NCBI GenBank assembly: GCA_009761415.1 | Contig: QUOL01000009.1 | Span: forward strand, 868,001-932,000 | Direction: 5' to 3' | DNA from: Sarcomyxa edulis | Taxonomy: Eukaryota; Basidiomycota; Agaricomycetes; Agaricales; Mycenaceae | DNA: 64,000 nt | Part shown: piece after piece, positions 33,816 through 45,989 of the stretch | How positions within the stretch are numbered: position 1 is the stretch's first letter | How the letters are laid out: every line of letters starts with the position of its first letter | The notes under the pieces: generated by a model | Told to the model about the DNA's origin: nothing | Seen by the model: only the letters and a program-made list of their open reading frames with translations | The model's database searches: none | Position numbers and translations under genes: made by a program

Positions 33816-34913
33816 ATGATTCTGCTACATTTATATTCCTCTTTATTTCTTCTCATTCACCTAATACCCACAGCTCTTACCTCCGCACTTACAACTGCCA
33901 TCTCAGCAAACGAACGACTATGTTTCTACGCAGATGTCGATAAACCAGGAGAGAAGATTGGCGTGAGCGTCCCTACTATCACCGCTTGTACTCGTGTCTG
34001 ACTCGTCGAGGTGTAGTTTTATTTTGCGGTCCAATCCGGCGGTTCATTCGACATCGACTTCGAAGTCCGAGACCCAAACGAGAAAATCATCCTCGACGGT
34101 CTCCGCGAACGACAAGGAGACTACGTCCTCACAGCCAATACCGTCGGCGAATATGCATTCTGTTTCGAAAACGACATGTCTACGCTGACTGAGAAGCTGG
34201 TCGATTTTGATATTATGGTGGAGAGTGAGCCACGGAGAGAGGCGCCGGCGAAGCCGGGTCAGATATCGGAGCATACGAGTGCGTTGGAGGAGAGTGTGTT
34301 TAGGCTTAATGGGATGCTTATGAATATTAAGCGGACTCAGAATCAGTGCGTCTTTCCTAACCCTCACCTGTTGTAGCACTGAATGCATATGACGCGCGCA
34401 TAGCTTCCATACACGAGAGAACAGAGGTTTCTCCGTCGTCAAATCGACACAAAAGTACGTCCACTCGCTACACCCCTCCATCCCTACTAACGTCTGTCTC
34501 GTCTGCTAGTCGCCTATTCTGGTACGCAGTCTTTGAGAGTCTGGGTATGATCGGAATGGCAGTGTGAGTACACACCCCTCCCTCCTCAACCTCCCTAACC
34601 TGCATGCATGAACGCGTCCCTAACTCGATGCCTGAATGCGTCCCTAACCGCCCCAACCTGAACGCGTCCCTAACCTCCCTAACCTAACCTCCCTACCCTG
34701 AACGCGTCCCTCCTTATCCTGCATGCCTGAACGCATCCCTCCTTACCCTCCCTACCCTGAACGCGTCCCTCCCTCCCTCCCTCCCTAACTACCCTTCCCC
34801 TAACCTGAACGTGAACGCGTGAACGCTTACTGACCTCCATTGCACCCCGTAGATTCCAAGTCTACGTATTACAGACTTTCTTTACAAGGACGGGGAGGAG
34901 GTATAAGGTATAA
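33816..34913 (+). CDS. p24-family (emp24/gp25L/TMED) cargo receptor
   Basis: p24 proteins cycle between ER and Golgi in COPI/COPII vesicles and help sort cargo. The start is a signal peptide (MILLHLYSSLFLLIHLIPTA), cleaved before LTTAISANERLCFYADV. The GOLD domain holds GGSFDIDFEVRDPN, GEYAFCFENDMSTLTEK and the two expected Cys residues. A coiled-coil follows (ALEESVFRLNGMLMNIK), then RLFWYAVFESLGMIGMAVFQ as the membrane helix. The cytosolic tail FFTRTGRRYKV has the diphenylalanine and basic signals for coat binding. Five exons are needed. The last intron contains a minisatellite. It is most like the TMED5/Erp-type branch, but the subfamily is not certain. Confidence 0.92.
34608..34815 (+). 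repeat. Minisatellite in the last p24 intron
   Basis: Irregular repeats of CCTGAACGCGTCCCTAACCT-like units with CCCTCCCT runs fill most of the intron between the exons ending near 34562 and starting near 34853. Confidence 0.75.
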
Positions 34914-35389
34914 GGTTTAGGAGTAGGGGGAGGGGGAGGAGGGGGAGGAGGAGGGGGGGGAGGAGGAGGGGGAGGGGGAGGAGGAGGAGGAGGAGGAGGG
35001 GGAGGAGGAGGAGGAGGGAGTGGGAGTGGTGGTATTGAATGCATGCATGTATACCGGGATCGTAACTCAATACCTTAGTGCTTAGGGTCTGCTCGGTTCC
35101 ACAAGACGAGTGCTTGCTAGCTCGATTCCATTTGCTTACTAGTAGGCTTGGGAGCGCGTAAGTGCAAGATCTGATATGTATGTAAATACAGGAAAGTATG
35201 GCAGGCGAAACCGAGACGAGGCAAGGCGAGGCGTGAATCAGATATCAGATAAGTGACTTAAAGGTAAAGGGAACGGTGAATTGAAAGTAAAGAGGGAAAA
35301 AAGCATAAAACGGTCCTAGACTATTCTGACATCCGTGAGTCCGTTGGCGTTGGTGGGTTCAAGTAAGAGGGACTTCAGTGAGAGGGACT
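34914..35389. other. Convergent intergenic region with a GGA tract
   Basis: This lies between the p24 and BAR genes. It starts with a G-rich tract (34923-35025) and otherwise shows no gene. Confidence 0.5.
34923..35025 (+). repeat. (GGGGGA/GGA)n tract, possible G-quadruplex
   Basis: About 100 bp of GGA and GGGGGA units begin ten bases after the p24 stop codon. In the p24 mRNA this would be a G-rich 3' UTR able to form quadruplexes. Confidence 0.8.
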
Positions 35390-37076
35390 TCAGTGGTCAC
35401 GGGACTTTCTGGTTCATCATATATCAGTATCAATATGCACTTGGCTTGGTCAAAGGATGAAGGGAGGGTGGATGAAGGGAGGGACGGACGTGGGATGGAC
35501 GGATGAAAGGGATGGACGAAGGGAGTGATGAATGAATGGATGAATGAATGGGGCAACCTACCTATACTCTCCCTCAGCAGCTACGCTTAGTTCTTCGATT
35601 TCGCCTTGGATGCTGCTTAGGGATTCGGCGGCGGCGGAGAAGTATAGGAGCTGCAGGGGGAACACGGGGGACGAGGGGTTTAATGATGGGGGTTAATAAT
35701 GGGGGGGAGGGGGATTGGGGGGCACGGGGGGGGAGAAGGGAGTAGGGAGTGGGGGGGAGGGAGGAGGGTGTGGGGTGTGGGGTGTAGGGAGTAGGGAGGA
35801 GGGAGGAGGGAGCAGGTTAGTTTGTGGTGCGAGATGAGAGACGATGACGCGTACCTGGGCTTTGGCGAGTTCGTTTAGGTTCTTGATTGGTTCGGGCTGT
35901 GATAGTGAGACGCAGGATCAGGATCAGGTTTAGTATCAGGTTTAGTAGGAGCGGGATGAGCAGAGGCAGGCAGGGTTCAAAGAGTGGGGGAGGCGCAGGG
36001 CTTAGAGAGTAGCTGGAGACGTACATTCTCAAGGACGGTCTTCATAAGCGTAATAGCGACTTCGGTCTTCTGCACAAGGTCATCTTCGGCATTCTCGACT
36101 TCGAGTCGTGCGTGTTCTTGTTTTGCTGGGTTGGCGTTCTTCAGGCTATCAATGATACCCTCTCATGAGTAAAACGCATACGACGTAAAGGTGCAGACGC
36201 AGACGCAGAGGTGCAGACGTAGACACAGACGCAGAGGAAGACGAGACTCACGTCTGCTTAGCAGCATCCAACTCCAACCGACTAACCCTAACCGCCTGAC
36301 GCGCCTTCAACGCAACAGCAATCGACGTCGACAACGTCGTCTGCCACGGATGCAAAAACTGACTCTGAATACTCGCGTCTTGATGTAACCTCGCAGAAGC
36401 GATCTTATCAAAAGCACCCGCGTATAACCCCAGGGCCTTGCCCAACTTATCTTCGCTCCCTACCCCCACATTGGCGTCCTGGAGCGCGGTGGCGGCGGTA
36501 GTGGAGGCACGTCCGAGGGCGTGCGGGAGAGTCTTGTGGTGCGATTGGGGGGCGGGGACGGGGGTGGGGACGGGGAGGTTTGTGCCTTTGAGGTTGGTGG
36601 CTGCGAAGGTGGTGATTCCGTGGCCTATGGAGGTGGATAGTTCTGTGATGGATTCTTGGATTTGGGTTGGGTAGTCGTAGGATTCGTTTTCGTAGACTTT
36701 TGTTATTCTGTGCAATGGTTAGGGTGAGCGTTGAATGGGAGGGGGAGGAGGGGGAGGGGGAGGAGGGGGAGGGGGAGGAGGGGGAGGGGGAGGAGGAGGG
36801 TGCTACTGACTTGAGTAAGGAGAGATGTGCGGTGCGGAGGGCATCAACGCGGGCTTCGAGGTCCTTGTACTCTGTCACAGACGTCAATCTCACAGTCATT
36901 TCAGAGTAGCTGGGATACGCACCTTGAGGAAGTTCAGTAATCTCATCAGGAGCGACTTGACCAAGACGCTCCTTAGTCGCCTGAACGCTAGAATTGAACC
37001 CCTTGGCCAACTTGCTGGCCGATTGGCCAAAGTTGATGGATCCGATGCTGGATTGTAGTTTACCCCAGCCTTCCAT
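35390..37076 (-). CDS. GVP36: Gvp36-like BAR domain protein
   Basis: BAR proteins are coiled-coil dimers that bind curved membranes; yeast Gvp36 acts at Golgi and endosomes. The start MEGWGKLQSSIGSINFG is followed by an amphipathic helix region (SKLAKGFNSSVQATKERLG). The BAR helices contain EYKDLEARVDALRTAHLSLL, VYENESYDYPTQIQESI, KLGKALGLYAGAFDKIA and WQTTLSTSIAVALKARQAV. A second part has AKQEHARLEVENAEDDLV, KTEVAITLMKTVLENPEP and SSIQGEIEELSVAAEGEY, and the end is RKSRDH. About seven exons are joined in frame. It is divergent from the Gfd2-like gene with 199 bp between starts. A purine-rich repeat lies in an intron near 36735-36803. Confidence 0.88.
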
Positions 37077-37275
37077 TGTTCTGAGATTGAAAGTAGTAGG
37101 GAATAGAGATGGGTTGGATGAGTGTGAAGGTGAGAGGAGAAACGACGAAGGGCTGCTGTGCCCGTTTGTACTTTGAAAGCGGTGTTGACGCTCGATTTGT
37201 TTCCGGCGCGTTCACGAAGGACTACTTACAAAGTATCTATCTACCTCAAAAGCCTCCCACTGGCAGGCCTGGTAA

Positions 37276-39262
37276 ATGCACAACCAAAATGCCTTATATC
37301 AACTCGGAGGATTCAACTCGCCCATCAACTGGTACCGCAATCGCAAAGGAAGGGAATTTACCGCTACTGAAAAGACATTGGCGCAGGCCGTAGCCGGGCA
37401 GTCTTCCCCGTTACGGTTGAGAAGAACCTCAGATGCGGATGTGGATGAGCCTGTCGAACTCCTCCTGGGTAAGATACTTTACTATCGAGTATACCCCTAC
37501 ATCCAGGAAGACTCCGATGCAATGTATAATAATGTGACTTAGGAATGCGACGTTCCGGCACGTCCTGCCTTCTCCTCACGTCTGATCAAGTTCAACGCGT
37601 AGCGGATGCCTTACACCTCCCGTATCCCAGACAAGGAGTGGGATATGAGGATTTTGAATCGGTGTCGCCTATTTTGTTTGATGGGCCGGAGCAACTTGAG
37701 CGTGTGTTGGTGTCGTATAGACCCAAGGCGGTCAAGAAGGGGTCTGGGAGGCAGGTGACTGATAATGGGCCTGCTAATCGGTTAGTGCGTCTGAGCCATT
37801 CATTGCTGCACTCGTGTGCGTGTGTGTGTACTGAAGGAAAGCGTTGTTGCCAGATACTATCTTTCTGGAACGAGTGTTTATCGGAGTGCGTTCGAACATC
37901 AACGGTGAGTAAAATACGCGTCTCGTTTCGCGTTTCGTTTTGGATCTGGGGCAACGCTGACTGACGCGTCTTTGAGGTAGATTGTTCGTCAGGATCATGA
38001 AGAGCCAGATTGACCTGGTGAAGTTTGGGCTGCGAGAAGCAACTTGGAAGCGAGATGTTCGCGTTTATAGTCTGGTTATGCATGCGTGGTCTTTCGATAC
38101 GCGTTCGCGAGCGGAGCGAACTCAAAAGCCTAAGCTCCTCGATATGGGATGGGCTCAGGCATCCGTACCAGAGTTGTCTCCGGAACACGAACCAGTGCAT
38201 GTTGTGCTAAATCAGAATAGTGGGATGAAGATGCATGGGCTGAAGGTATGTGGCTTAGTTTTTTAGTTGATCTCAAAAGTCATTGGGATTATTTTTTTCA
38301 GGCGCACAGACAAACTCTCACTTTAGATCCAGTCGCGTTACGCTACAAATTACAAGAGTCTTTTGGAGACACGTCGCACCCAACGGACCGTCCAATTGTA
38401 CTCCTCGTCGTCAACGAAGAAGTCACCCGTGGCGCACTGCGAAGCTTGGGACTAGACATATCCCTTTGGGAATCTGGTATCAAGAGTCTGCTTTGGCCTG
38501 ATAGACGCGAGGTAACATTGCAGTCTTTCAACGATATGTTAATGACCGAAATGACTACATGCATTTAGGACAAACCGGAACCTAGACCCCGGCCAAACGA
38601 CCCTAGGCTACAACGCACAACAGATCCCAGAATGCCACCCCGACCTTACGACCGTCGTTCTCGTTCAAGATCACCTCCCCGACGCGACCAATGGTCTTCC
38701 TCGTCATCACGATACAACGATGACTTTTCCAGCAACAGATCCCGAGCAAGGTCGCCTCCCCCTCCTCCACGATATCCCTACGCCCCCGTATACATCGTAG
38801 ACGTCCAAGAGCTCTACGGAGGGCTATCTCAGAAAGCGGCAAACGATATCGGCAGTATCGCTAACATGGCGAAGGAGCTTGGGTTGCCGGAGGTTGAGGA
38901 TGATATGCAGTGGGTTGCGCCACTGATAACAGTATTCACACTTTGTTCACTTCTCTTCTTCTAGGCAGCTAATCAATATATGGCGGTGCATGGCAGAGGG
39001 GGAGCCTATAGATCAACAGAAGGAACAAAAGTTCCCGTTCGCTGTCGTTCGCGAGTCTCTACCTACAGTGGGCACTTCTGTCAATGCAGAAGATCAAGCG
39101 GAGGAGGGGGAAGAAGGGGAAGGGGCGGAATCAGATGAAGAGCGAGATCCGAACGATATCGTGCAGACTACATTGTCTACAACAACAACGGCTACGGCTG
39201 CGGCAACGGCTGCGTATGATGCGGACGATTTTTCTGATTACGGGGACGACGATGACGATTGA
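37276..39262 (+). CDS. Gfd2/YDR514C-like protein (predicted DEDDh exonuclease fold)
   Basis: I am not certain of the family, but the order of blocks resembles fungal Gfd2/YDR514C-like proteins, which have a predicted RNase H-like 3'-5' exonuclease fold also seen in QIP. The start is MHNQNALYQLGGFNSPINWY. Later come RSGTSCLLLTSDQVQRVADA, EATWKRDVRVYSLVMHAWSF, LLDMGWAQASVPE, PVHVVLNQNSGMKMHGL, PTDRPIVLLVVNEEVTRGAL and PVYIVDVQELYGGLSQKAAN. An Arg/Ser/Pro-rich insert (about 38635-38780), like an RS domain, splits the fold. The tail is acidic and ends in an Asp run. Eight exons fit GT..AG rules. A usual DEDDh set of acidic residues is not complete to my eye, so the protein may be inactive. Confidence 0.55.
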
Positions 39263-40079
39263 CCAAAGAGTTGACACCCGATGCCCAGGGCAATCGAACC
39301 TGGAACGTTCACAGTGCTTCGAACGATCATACTTCTTGAATAAAATTATTTTAAGAGCGAATATGCAGAACTTGAACATTTGCTTGAATTCGGGCCTCAG
39401 GATACATATCTAGTAAGACGCTTAGACGGATACTATTACCTGCTCAATACTGTATCTTTAGTATAATAAGCTACCACTACTCAAGTAAGTACTCAATAAG
39501 CGACTTTCCACAAGCAATATATAGATCTACGAGATGTCCCAAAAAGAATGCCTTCTAGCCTTTCGGGTCCTCTCGATCAGATATGTTTATAAGACGAGGT
39601 CCCCCATAAGGATTTGAGCTCGATGAATTGTTAGTTATTTTTTGATAGATGAGAGACACCACTTGAGCTGGCAACTCAGCGAAGGAAAACACGTCAAATG
39701 ACGGAGAAGAATGCCGTGCAGCAGCAGAAGTAGCAATGATTGTGACGAATGTGAGTGTGCAGTGGAAAAATCCCTAAAAGGCAAACCTGGAAAGGCGAGA
39801 CAATCTTCAAAGGATCCTCCATGATTGAAGAAACACCGCGAATGCGGGTGCAAAAGAGGGAGGAGAAGACGCGACGCGACGAGACGCCCATCTAATTTGA
39901 GACTCCACACGTGACACGAGTGTCGCCGTCGCGTCCAAATGCGGCTTGAAGAATGTCATATTCAATAAAGGGGGTCGACAGTAAAAGTTACTAAAACACA
40001 ATTCCCAAATACATATTCTGAACCTCAAGGCAGGTTTCATTGCAAGCTCAAGTTCAAATTGTTCTAGTCATTTTCATCA
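39263..40079. other. Intergenic region, nothing recognised
   Basis: No gene is seen. A tRNA-like T-arm at about 39280-39304 was examined and rejected. Confidence 0.5.
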
Positions 40080-42870
40080 ATGACATTAATCGACCTGCCA
40101 AAATCCATCCTCGTAAACATCATTCGAAGTGTTCCTGTTGCGGATATTCTTGCTGTTCGACAGGTAAGAGAACGGCTTCTCTCGTTCCCCCTTTCCCCTT
40201 CTATCTGAGCTCATCTATTTCGTTTATCTAGACATGCCGCACCCTCTATGATGCGACCATCTCGAAACATCTTTGGGCTTATGTTTACTGTGATATATCA
40301 GCCCCTACTATGTTGCCACAAATGCATCTGCTTGACTCTGTAGACGACATCGAGATGGAGGCGCTCGCTCGTCGGACTGCCAGACTCAGGCACTTGCTAC
40401 ATACTACAGAATCGATATCCGTCTCCTCAAAACGGTCCACTGGCTCACTTCTATACCTATCGCAGCCCGTGCACTGGCTTCGATTGGTCGCAGGAAGGTG
40501 GCTTCTGGTGGCATCGTCAGACCATTCCGTCAGCAAACTGACTTGTTGGGATGTCTCTCTCGTCGTTACTCGCGGTCTAGCTGAACCCACAACTGAATGT
40601 TTTCTCCCTGGTCAAGTCAAAACTGGACAGGTGGAAATACAATCAGGGGCTATCGTCATCGCTTTGGCAGTAGGTCCCAGTCGGTATGTCATGTCCTCTA
40701 TGGCCTTTCGGGACAACGACTCACTAGCATCATGTCAGCTCTTCCCACATATGTATCTTGTCCTTATGTCTAGTCGACGGCAAGCCCTGTTTTGCCGAAT
40801 TGGCGAAGCTGCATGGGTTTTCTCATGTGGGACTCCTTCGCGGTCCATATGTCGGCTGCGGGCTCAAAGACGACATCAGCATTCCTCATCTCGTGAATTG
40901 GCGCACTCAACAAGTTCATCCCCTAGCCCCGGAACCGAATGCTGGGGTAAGTGTTTCTGTGACTTGTCGTTGTTTCCAGAATTGATTCTTTGAAATCTTC
41001 AGGGAGGGTTCATCAATTTCGAAATTCTCGAACCATTTGTACTTATCGTCACACTCTTCGACCTTAAAATCTTCTCGTTGCCCCAAGGTGACTCGGCTCC
41101 CCGTCTCCTACAGACAATCACTCTCTCAGAAGGCATACAAGAGGTGGGGTTCATTCGCGATCCATCCGAAACACCGATCTTGTCTGGTCCATTCAGTGCA
41201 AGACTAATTGCCATGACAAAATCCGGCGTGTCGTTCTTGACACTCTCTCGCGGTCCCAACGACGATTTTTTTTCTATCCACCTTACTCAAAGCCATGATA
41301 TATTCACCCCCGAAAATAACTATCCGTGTTTCAACCTGCGCGTAGGCAGTACCGGCCGTCGTCTTATGTGGATCACCCCAATGTTAGGCCTGCCTCCGCA
41401 ACTAACATACGGCGTGCTGAGAGAGGAAGCCTTCGACTCGACAGCTCTCGTACTGGATCGCAAGGTTTATTGCGACATCCAAGACTCCCCCACCGGATCC
41501 ACGACAACCCTTTGCGCGTTCCCTCTATTTGATTTCGACGACGCATTGGGATTTGTGGTAGTCGGAAATGTTTATGGGGAGTTGTGTCTCTATGACTTGG
41601 TGGACACGCCGTCTACCCGTCTGTGGCCAGAATCATCGCTCACCCTCGAGGAAGCTTGTCAACCTGACACGTTTGCATCTTTGGTCTGTCCTTCAAGTTA
41701 AGTTATCCGTCTATCGCTTTCTCATTTCTTTCCTTTTACACAGCAACCGCTGGACTTGGAATTGCCACCGCTCGTTCCTGTACCGCCTTCAGTTTGTATG
41801 AAAACACCCTGCTTGCCCTCTGTTTTAAACTACTGCATAATGCGGGATCTGGAATCTACCAAGTTACCAGGATTCTGGAGTACAGATTGGGAAAATTTTC
41901 TCCAACACAGGGAGTGGCAGGGATTTCCAGGTGATCTCTCCTGGGGCCTGGAGCACTGTTATGGTTTCCTGGGTGATGCGAGACCTCTCGCATTCCACCA
42001 CGACGCATGTTTACTGAAGGCTGGCGGCCTTTACTTTCTTCTCTTTTACTCGGATGATGACGGCGGTCTCCTTGTGTTTGACAACGGCGTCACCCTGGTG
42101 GACATAGTGAAAGGACTCCCAGAAGAAGGCGACAACCCAACATATCCTCCCTGCCGGTGGGCAGACAACGTCATTATATCAGCCGAATGTCAAATGGGGT
42201 GGTACAGGGGTGTATGGAAGAAGGAGGCAAGATTAGGACGAAATCGATGGGCCGAGCTGAAGGAAAGGGGAGGGTTTCCTGGGGAAGATTTGCAAGTTAT
42301 GCTTCCTCCACGTGTGATGATATCATAATCTATCGATACTTTCCTCGTTCCAGTCAGTGCCTCAGTACCCATGGATGGACCCCTCTTTCGACCGACTGAC
42401 CACGGAGGGTCTGGTGTCGTTCAACTTCTCTACATGGATCGTAATACTATATACCGATTACGTCGAAGATTACCACCCCTTTCAGCCTATCAAGGAGTTC
42501 ATCCCTACTGTAACCTGTCTTGGCTGGTTCGACAATACAACTCTTACAACCAACCAGTCATCCACGCCGCCATATTCACAAACCCGCATCGACCGAACAA
42601 GGCGGAACTGAAAACAGCAGGGAAGGTTGCTTTGAACAAGAGCCTTGGCTTGACGGTCGCAGCGCCTATGTTTACCCCTCACAGGAATTCCCGGGACTAT
42701 GAGACAGTTGTACTTCAGTAGTAAGTTCGTATCCTTGCATTTTTTTATATTGTGAATGGCTGACATTACTCGAAACTTCAAGCTTTGCTCACCAGAACGC
42801 CGCGCCATCGTGCAAACTCTTCGGAAGTGCTGTACGCATTGTTTTTGGAAGGGTCAAAGTCGAACGTTGA
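40080..42870 (+). CDS. Large F-box protein
   Basis: The start MTLIDLPKSILVNIIRSVP is an F-box, continued over the first intron by VADILAVRQTCRTLYDATIS and KHLWAYVYCD. The remaining 750 or so residues have beta-rich blocks such as LVAGRWLLVASSDHSVSKL, INFEILEPFVLIVTLFDL and FDDALGFVVVGNVYGELCLY, which read like a degenerate beta-propeller. This is a common agaricomycete architecture. I join the long exon ending near 42312 to the next by a GTGTGA..CAG intron. This gives SASVPMDGPLFRPTDHGG, then a last exon ending in AVRIVFGRVKVER. If that intron is not used, the protein stops at 42328. The C-terminal extension is therefore less sure than the rest. Confidence 0.7.
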
Positions 42871-43831
42871 AGTTGATGAAATAGCCTCATTCGACTTCCA
42901 CAGAGTCGTAAGAAATCATGGGATTAGTGCTTGCTGCAATTGCCAATCTCTCATTTCGCAAAGGTCGGGGCGCATCAACCAAGTGACCTTCAATACCGTG
43001 ACATGTTTACCTCGACCGACTATGTCGTTTGCAGGCATTGCTTTGGCTAGGCTCTTCGCTCTGTCTGGTGCAGTGGATGCCGATTGAAACGGAATACTGC
43101 TCCGACGATCATCGCCTTCAGCAATGGCGCGCAGTCCATTACCAGGAATGCACCTATCAGCATTCTCAAAATATATGCGCCAACTGTCGGATCGACCTGA
43201 CCCCACCAATGCTTATCCAGCAGTGCCCTCAGTGCCGTCACGACAAATCGGAATATTGCTCTTCTTCATACCGCCAGGAACACCGACTCATTCGCTCTAT
43301 CTTCGTAGATCTTTGGGACGCAGTACGTAGAGTCTCTTCCAATATACATCAACTGATACTCTAAAATCGGAAGCAGGTTGAATATCCTCATTTACGCACG
43401 ATGTTTAGGCACGTCCTCACGAAATGGAAAATTGAGCTTGAAGTAGTCCAAAACTTTCATTGATATTATAGCACTGTTATGTGGTATGAGGTATGAGTAG
43501 AAGACTAGATAGTATACAGAAAACACTGAACGGAAATCCCATGCATGTATTAGCAGCTATGAGCGACACCGCGATTCTACTAGCTAGTATCATGATCGTC
43601 ATATAGGATCTAGGTACTAGCATGAGGGTGAGGGTGAGGTTGATTGATTGTGAGGAAGAGGAAAGAGGGAAGGAAGGAAGGAAGCGAAGAAAACATGATG
43701 TTGATGTGAATTTACATATGTATGACAACAATCCAAAAACTGTGGCTAGTGACTTGCGTAAATCCGAGTTGAGCTTGAGATGAGATGATGGATATATAGA
43801 CGTGTGTACCGAGACGTCGATGTCGACATGA
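42871..43831. other. Spacer with a possible zinc-finger fragment
   Basis: Apart from the fragment listed next, this stretch shows only simple AGGAAGGA-type repeats near 43660-43690. Confidence 0.4.
42925..43364 (+). pseudogene. Possible MYND-type zinc-finger fragment
   Basis: A plus-strand frame has EYCSDDHRLQQWRAVHYQEC, close to the second half of a MYND finger, followed by CANCRIDL and CPQCRHDKSEYC. An upstream segment has HGISACCNCQSLI, which could be the first Cys pair. The second Cys pair between them is incomplete, and I find no clear start or full-length protein. It may be a relic of a MYND gene. Confidence 0.3.
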
Positions 43832-45989
43832 TTATGTCGCACTAGTGGTATCAAAACTGTGTGGTACCGATGACTCGTTCATGGACTTAGGTCTGGGTCT
43901 AGGGGATATCACAGCTACGATGACGGATATATCTAAAAGAAGATAAAGATGTCAGTGATCCACGCTGACTTACAAAAACACATATGTAGTACACACCATC
44001 ATTCTTCCCCCCACGAAACGACCGCCCCTGTTCCCTCGCCCGTCGCGCAAACGGGACTTCGTCTTCCACTCCTGCTGTTGGTGTTGGTGTGGATCGTGGT
44101 GTGGATGCAGACGCGCGTCGTTCGGAGACGCGTCGGGCACGTGAACATAGGGCTTCACTGAGCATCCCCGGGAGTGTCCTACGGTGTAAAGTATCTGCAC
44201 CCAGTTCCGATGCGGAGGAGGTTTGAAGCCACCCAGAAGTGAATCGTCTGACTTCATCCAGCACGTCTTCGTCCCAGAGATTATCGCTGAGTCCATCGCT
44301 AGCGAGGATGAGAATATCGTTGGCGCGTACTGGGATGGTGAATGTCTGCGCTTGGTCACGGTCGACGTCCAACGGGGCGTTGGCCATGGTGGATTGTAGT
44401 TCTGATTTAGGTTGCGAACGAGTTAGAGTTTGAGGTGTGATGGGTGATAGTGGGCCTAGTTGGACTGGGGTATTGAACTACATGTTTGTCAATAAATGAG
44501 ACGGAATACGATATATTTAGAGGATACTCACACCCCACCACATCTCCTCGCTCCTCCAAGCTATTTCGTCGTCTCGGACGAGCATGGCCATGCAGTCGCC
44601 TACGTGGGCTATTTTAAGGACGGGGTGGTATGCTGTTGCACCTCCATCCGGGGTAGTAGTCGTAGTGTTGTTAGTGTCAGTGTCAGTGTTGAGAGTGAAT
44701 GTAGGTTTCTGGGAGTCATGATCCGAGGGGAGATTTGAACAAACAGATAGATTAGGAACCTCATCGAGAATGGCGAGGAGGGCTGTGGATGATCCGGCCA
44801 TGAGTGGCACGGGATCCTCTGGCGGTTCGGCGGTCCTCGATTTGTCGACTGGGGGTGGTGTAGTGGGAGGTACGACATGAGCCTTGAGGGTACGTTCGTA
44901 TGCCTTTTCGAGGATCATGAGAACGTCAAGCCCTTCTGCGAGTTCTTCCATGGGATCTTGTTCAGTATCATGGTCAAGTTCATATTCGAATTCGGGTTCT
45001 TCGAAAGGATCTGGGACTGTGGGACCAAAGAGGTTATTGGGTATAATGGGGGTGGACCAAGGCCATGCATTGACGATGGGAGAAGCCGGGCGATGGGGTA
45101 CCGGGTGGTGGGAGCGGAATCCCGTGTGCGGAGATACGGAATCCGGGAGGGATTCGGTAGCTTCCATTTCTGCAGAGCAAAAGTGCATGAGACGTCGGGC
45201 GAATAGTGCACTTGGGCTTGGTGCGTTTGGGTTCGTGAGTGGTGGGACGTCTGGGAGACGAGTCAATGCATGTTGTTGAAACTGGGAACGAAGATGCGCA
45301 CCTGCTCCTCGAGCTCTAGCCCATCCACCGACGCCATCTGCGACACCCATAGCGTTGTCTCGTACGAAATAGGCGTCTTCGCCGACTTGGACCGAGAGAC
45401 ACGAGTCATGGTCTGCGGCGGCGCTTGTAGAGAAGGAGCGCAGGGTGTGACGGGTTGTTGCTGAACGACATCTCTTTGGAATGCCATACCCGCCTACGTC
45501 TAGTTGGTATCGTAATCTTGGACGTTTTGATGGAGAGGGAGTGCTGTTAAGCTGTGCCGGAGTCGAGGCCGCAGGGTCGGCGTGTAATGGGATTGAAGAA
45601 AAGTGAGAGTAGGGAAAGAAGGTGGAATATTGGTTTTGATTTTGTGGGTTTGGTGAGTTGTGAGATATCTGTGGGGATGTTACTGCAAGGGAGTAGGGTG
45701 GTGCTTGACCATGGGTATGTGAATGAGAGGATTGTTGGTGTGCTTCGCCTGTTCCTTTTGGTTCTACTGGGATACGATTTGTAGATATAACATGAGGGTT
45801 TCCTGGACGAGAACTTGGAGGAGGAGGTGGAGAGTCGAAGAAAGAAAGAGGAAGAGCACTGGGGTTGGTGTGGAAAGTGCGGGGAGAGGAGGCGGAGTTG
45901 GAACGGACACGAGAAGGGGTAGTTGTTGTAGAAGGTGGGGCAACAACGCGGGGTAGAGCAGAGTAGAGTCGTTTCTGGATACCTTTCAT
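43832..45989 (-). CDS. PTC7: Mitochondrial PP2C-type protein phosphatase (Ptc7/Azr1-like)
   Basis: PP2C phosphatases remove phosphate from Ser/Thr using two metal ions; yeast Ptc7 acts in mitochondria on coenzyme Q biosynthesis. The N-terminus MKGIQKRLYSALPRVVAPP is a good mitochondrial presequence. A long Ser/Pro/His-rich segment follows before the catalytic core. Core motifs are EDAYFVRDNAMGVADGVGGW (metal-binding Asp), ARRLMHFCSAEM, MAGSSTALLAIL, IAHVGDCMAMLV, ANDILILASDGLSDNLWD and, across the last intron, DDISVIVAVIS. A long acidic/Pro-rich insert lies between the early and middle motifs. Codons 45250-45300 match a 51-nt intron that is also fully open, so two isoforms are possible. It is divergent from the ornithine carbamoyltransferase gene. 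Confidence 0.9.

Noticed and set aside
39280..39330. B-box-like sequence that could mark a tRNA on the minus strand
   Set aside because: The T-loop would have nine instead of seven bases and no D-arm or acceptor stem can be formed.
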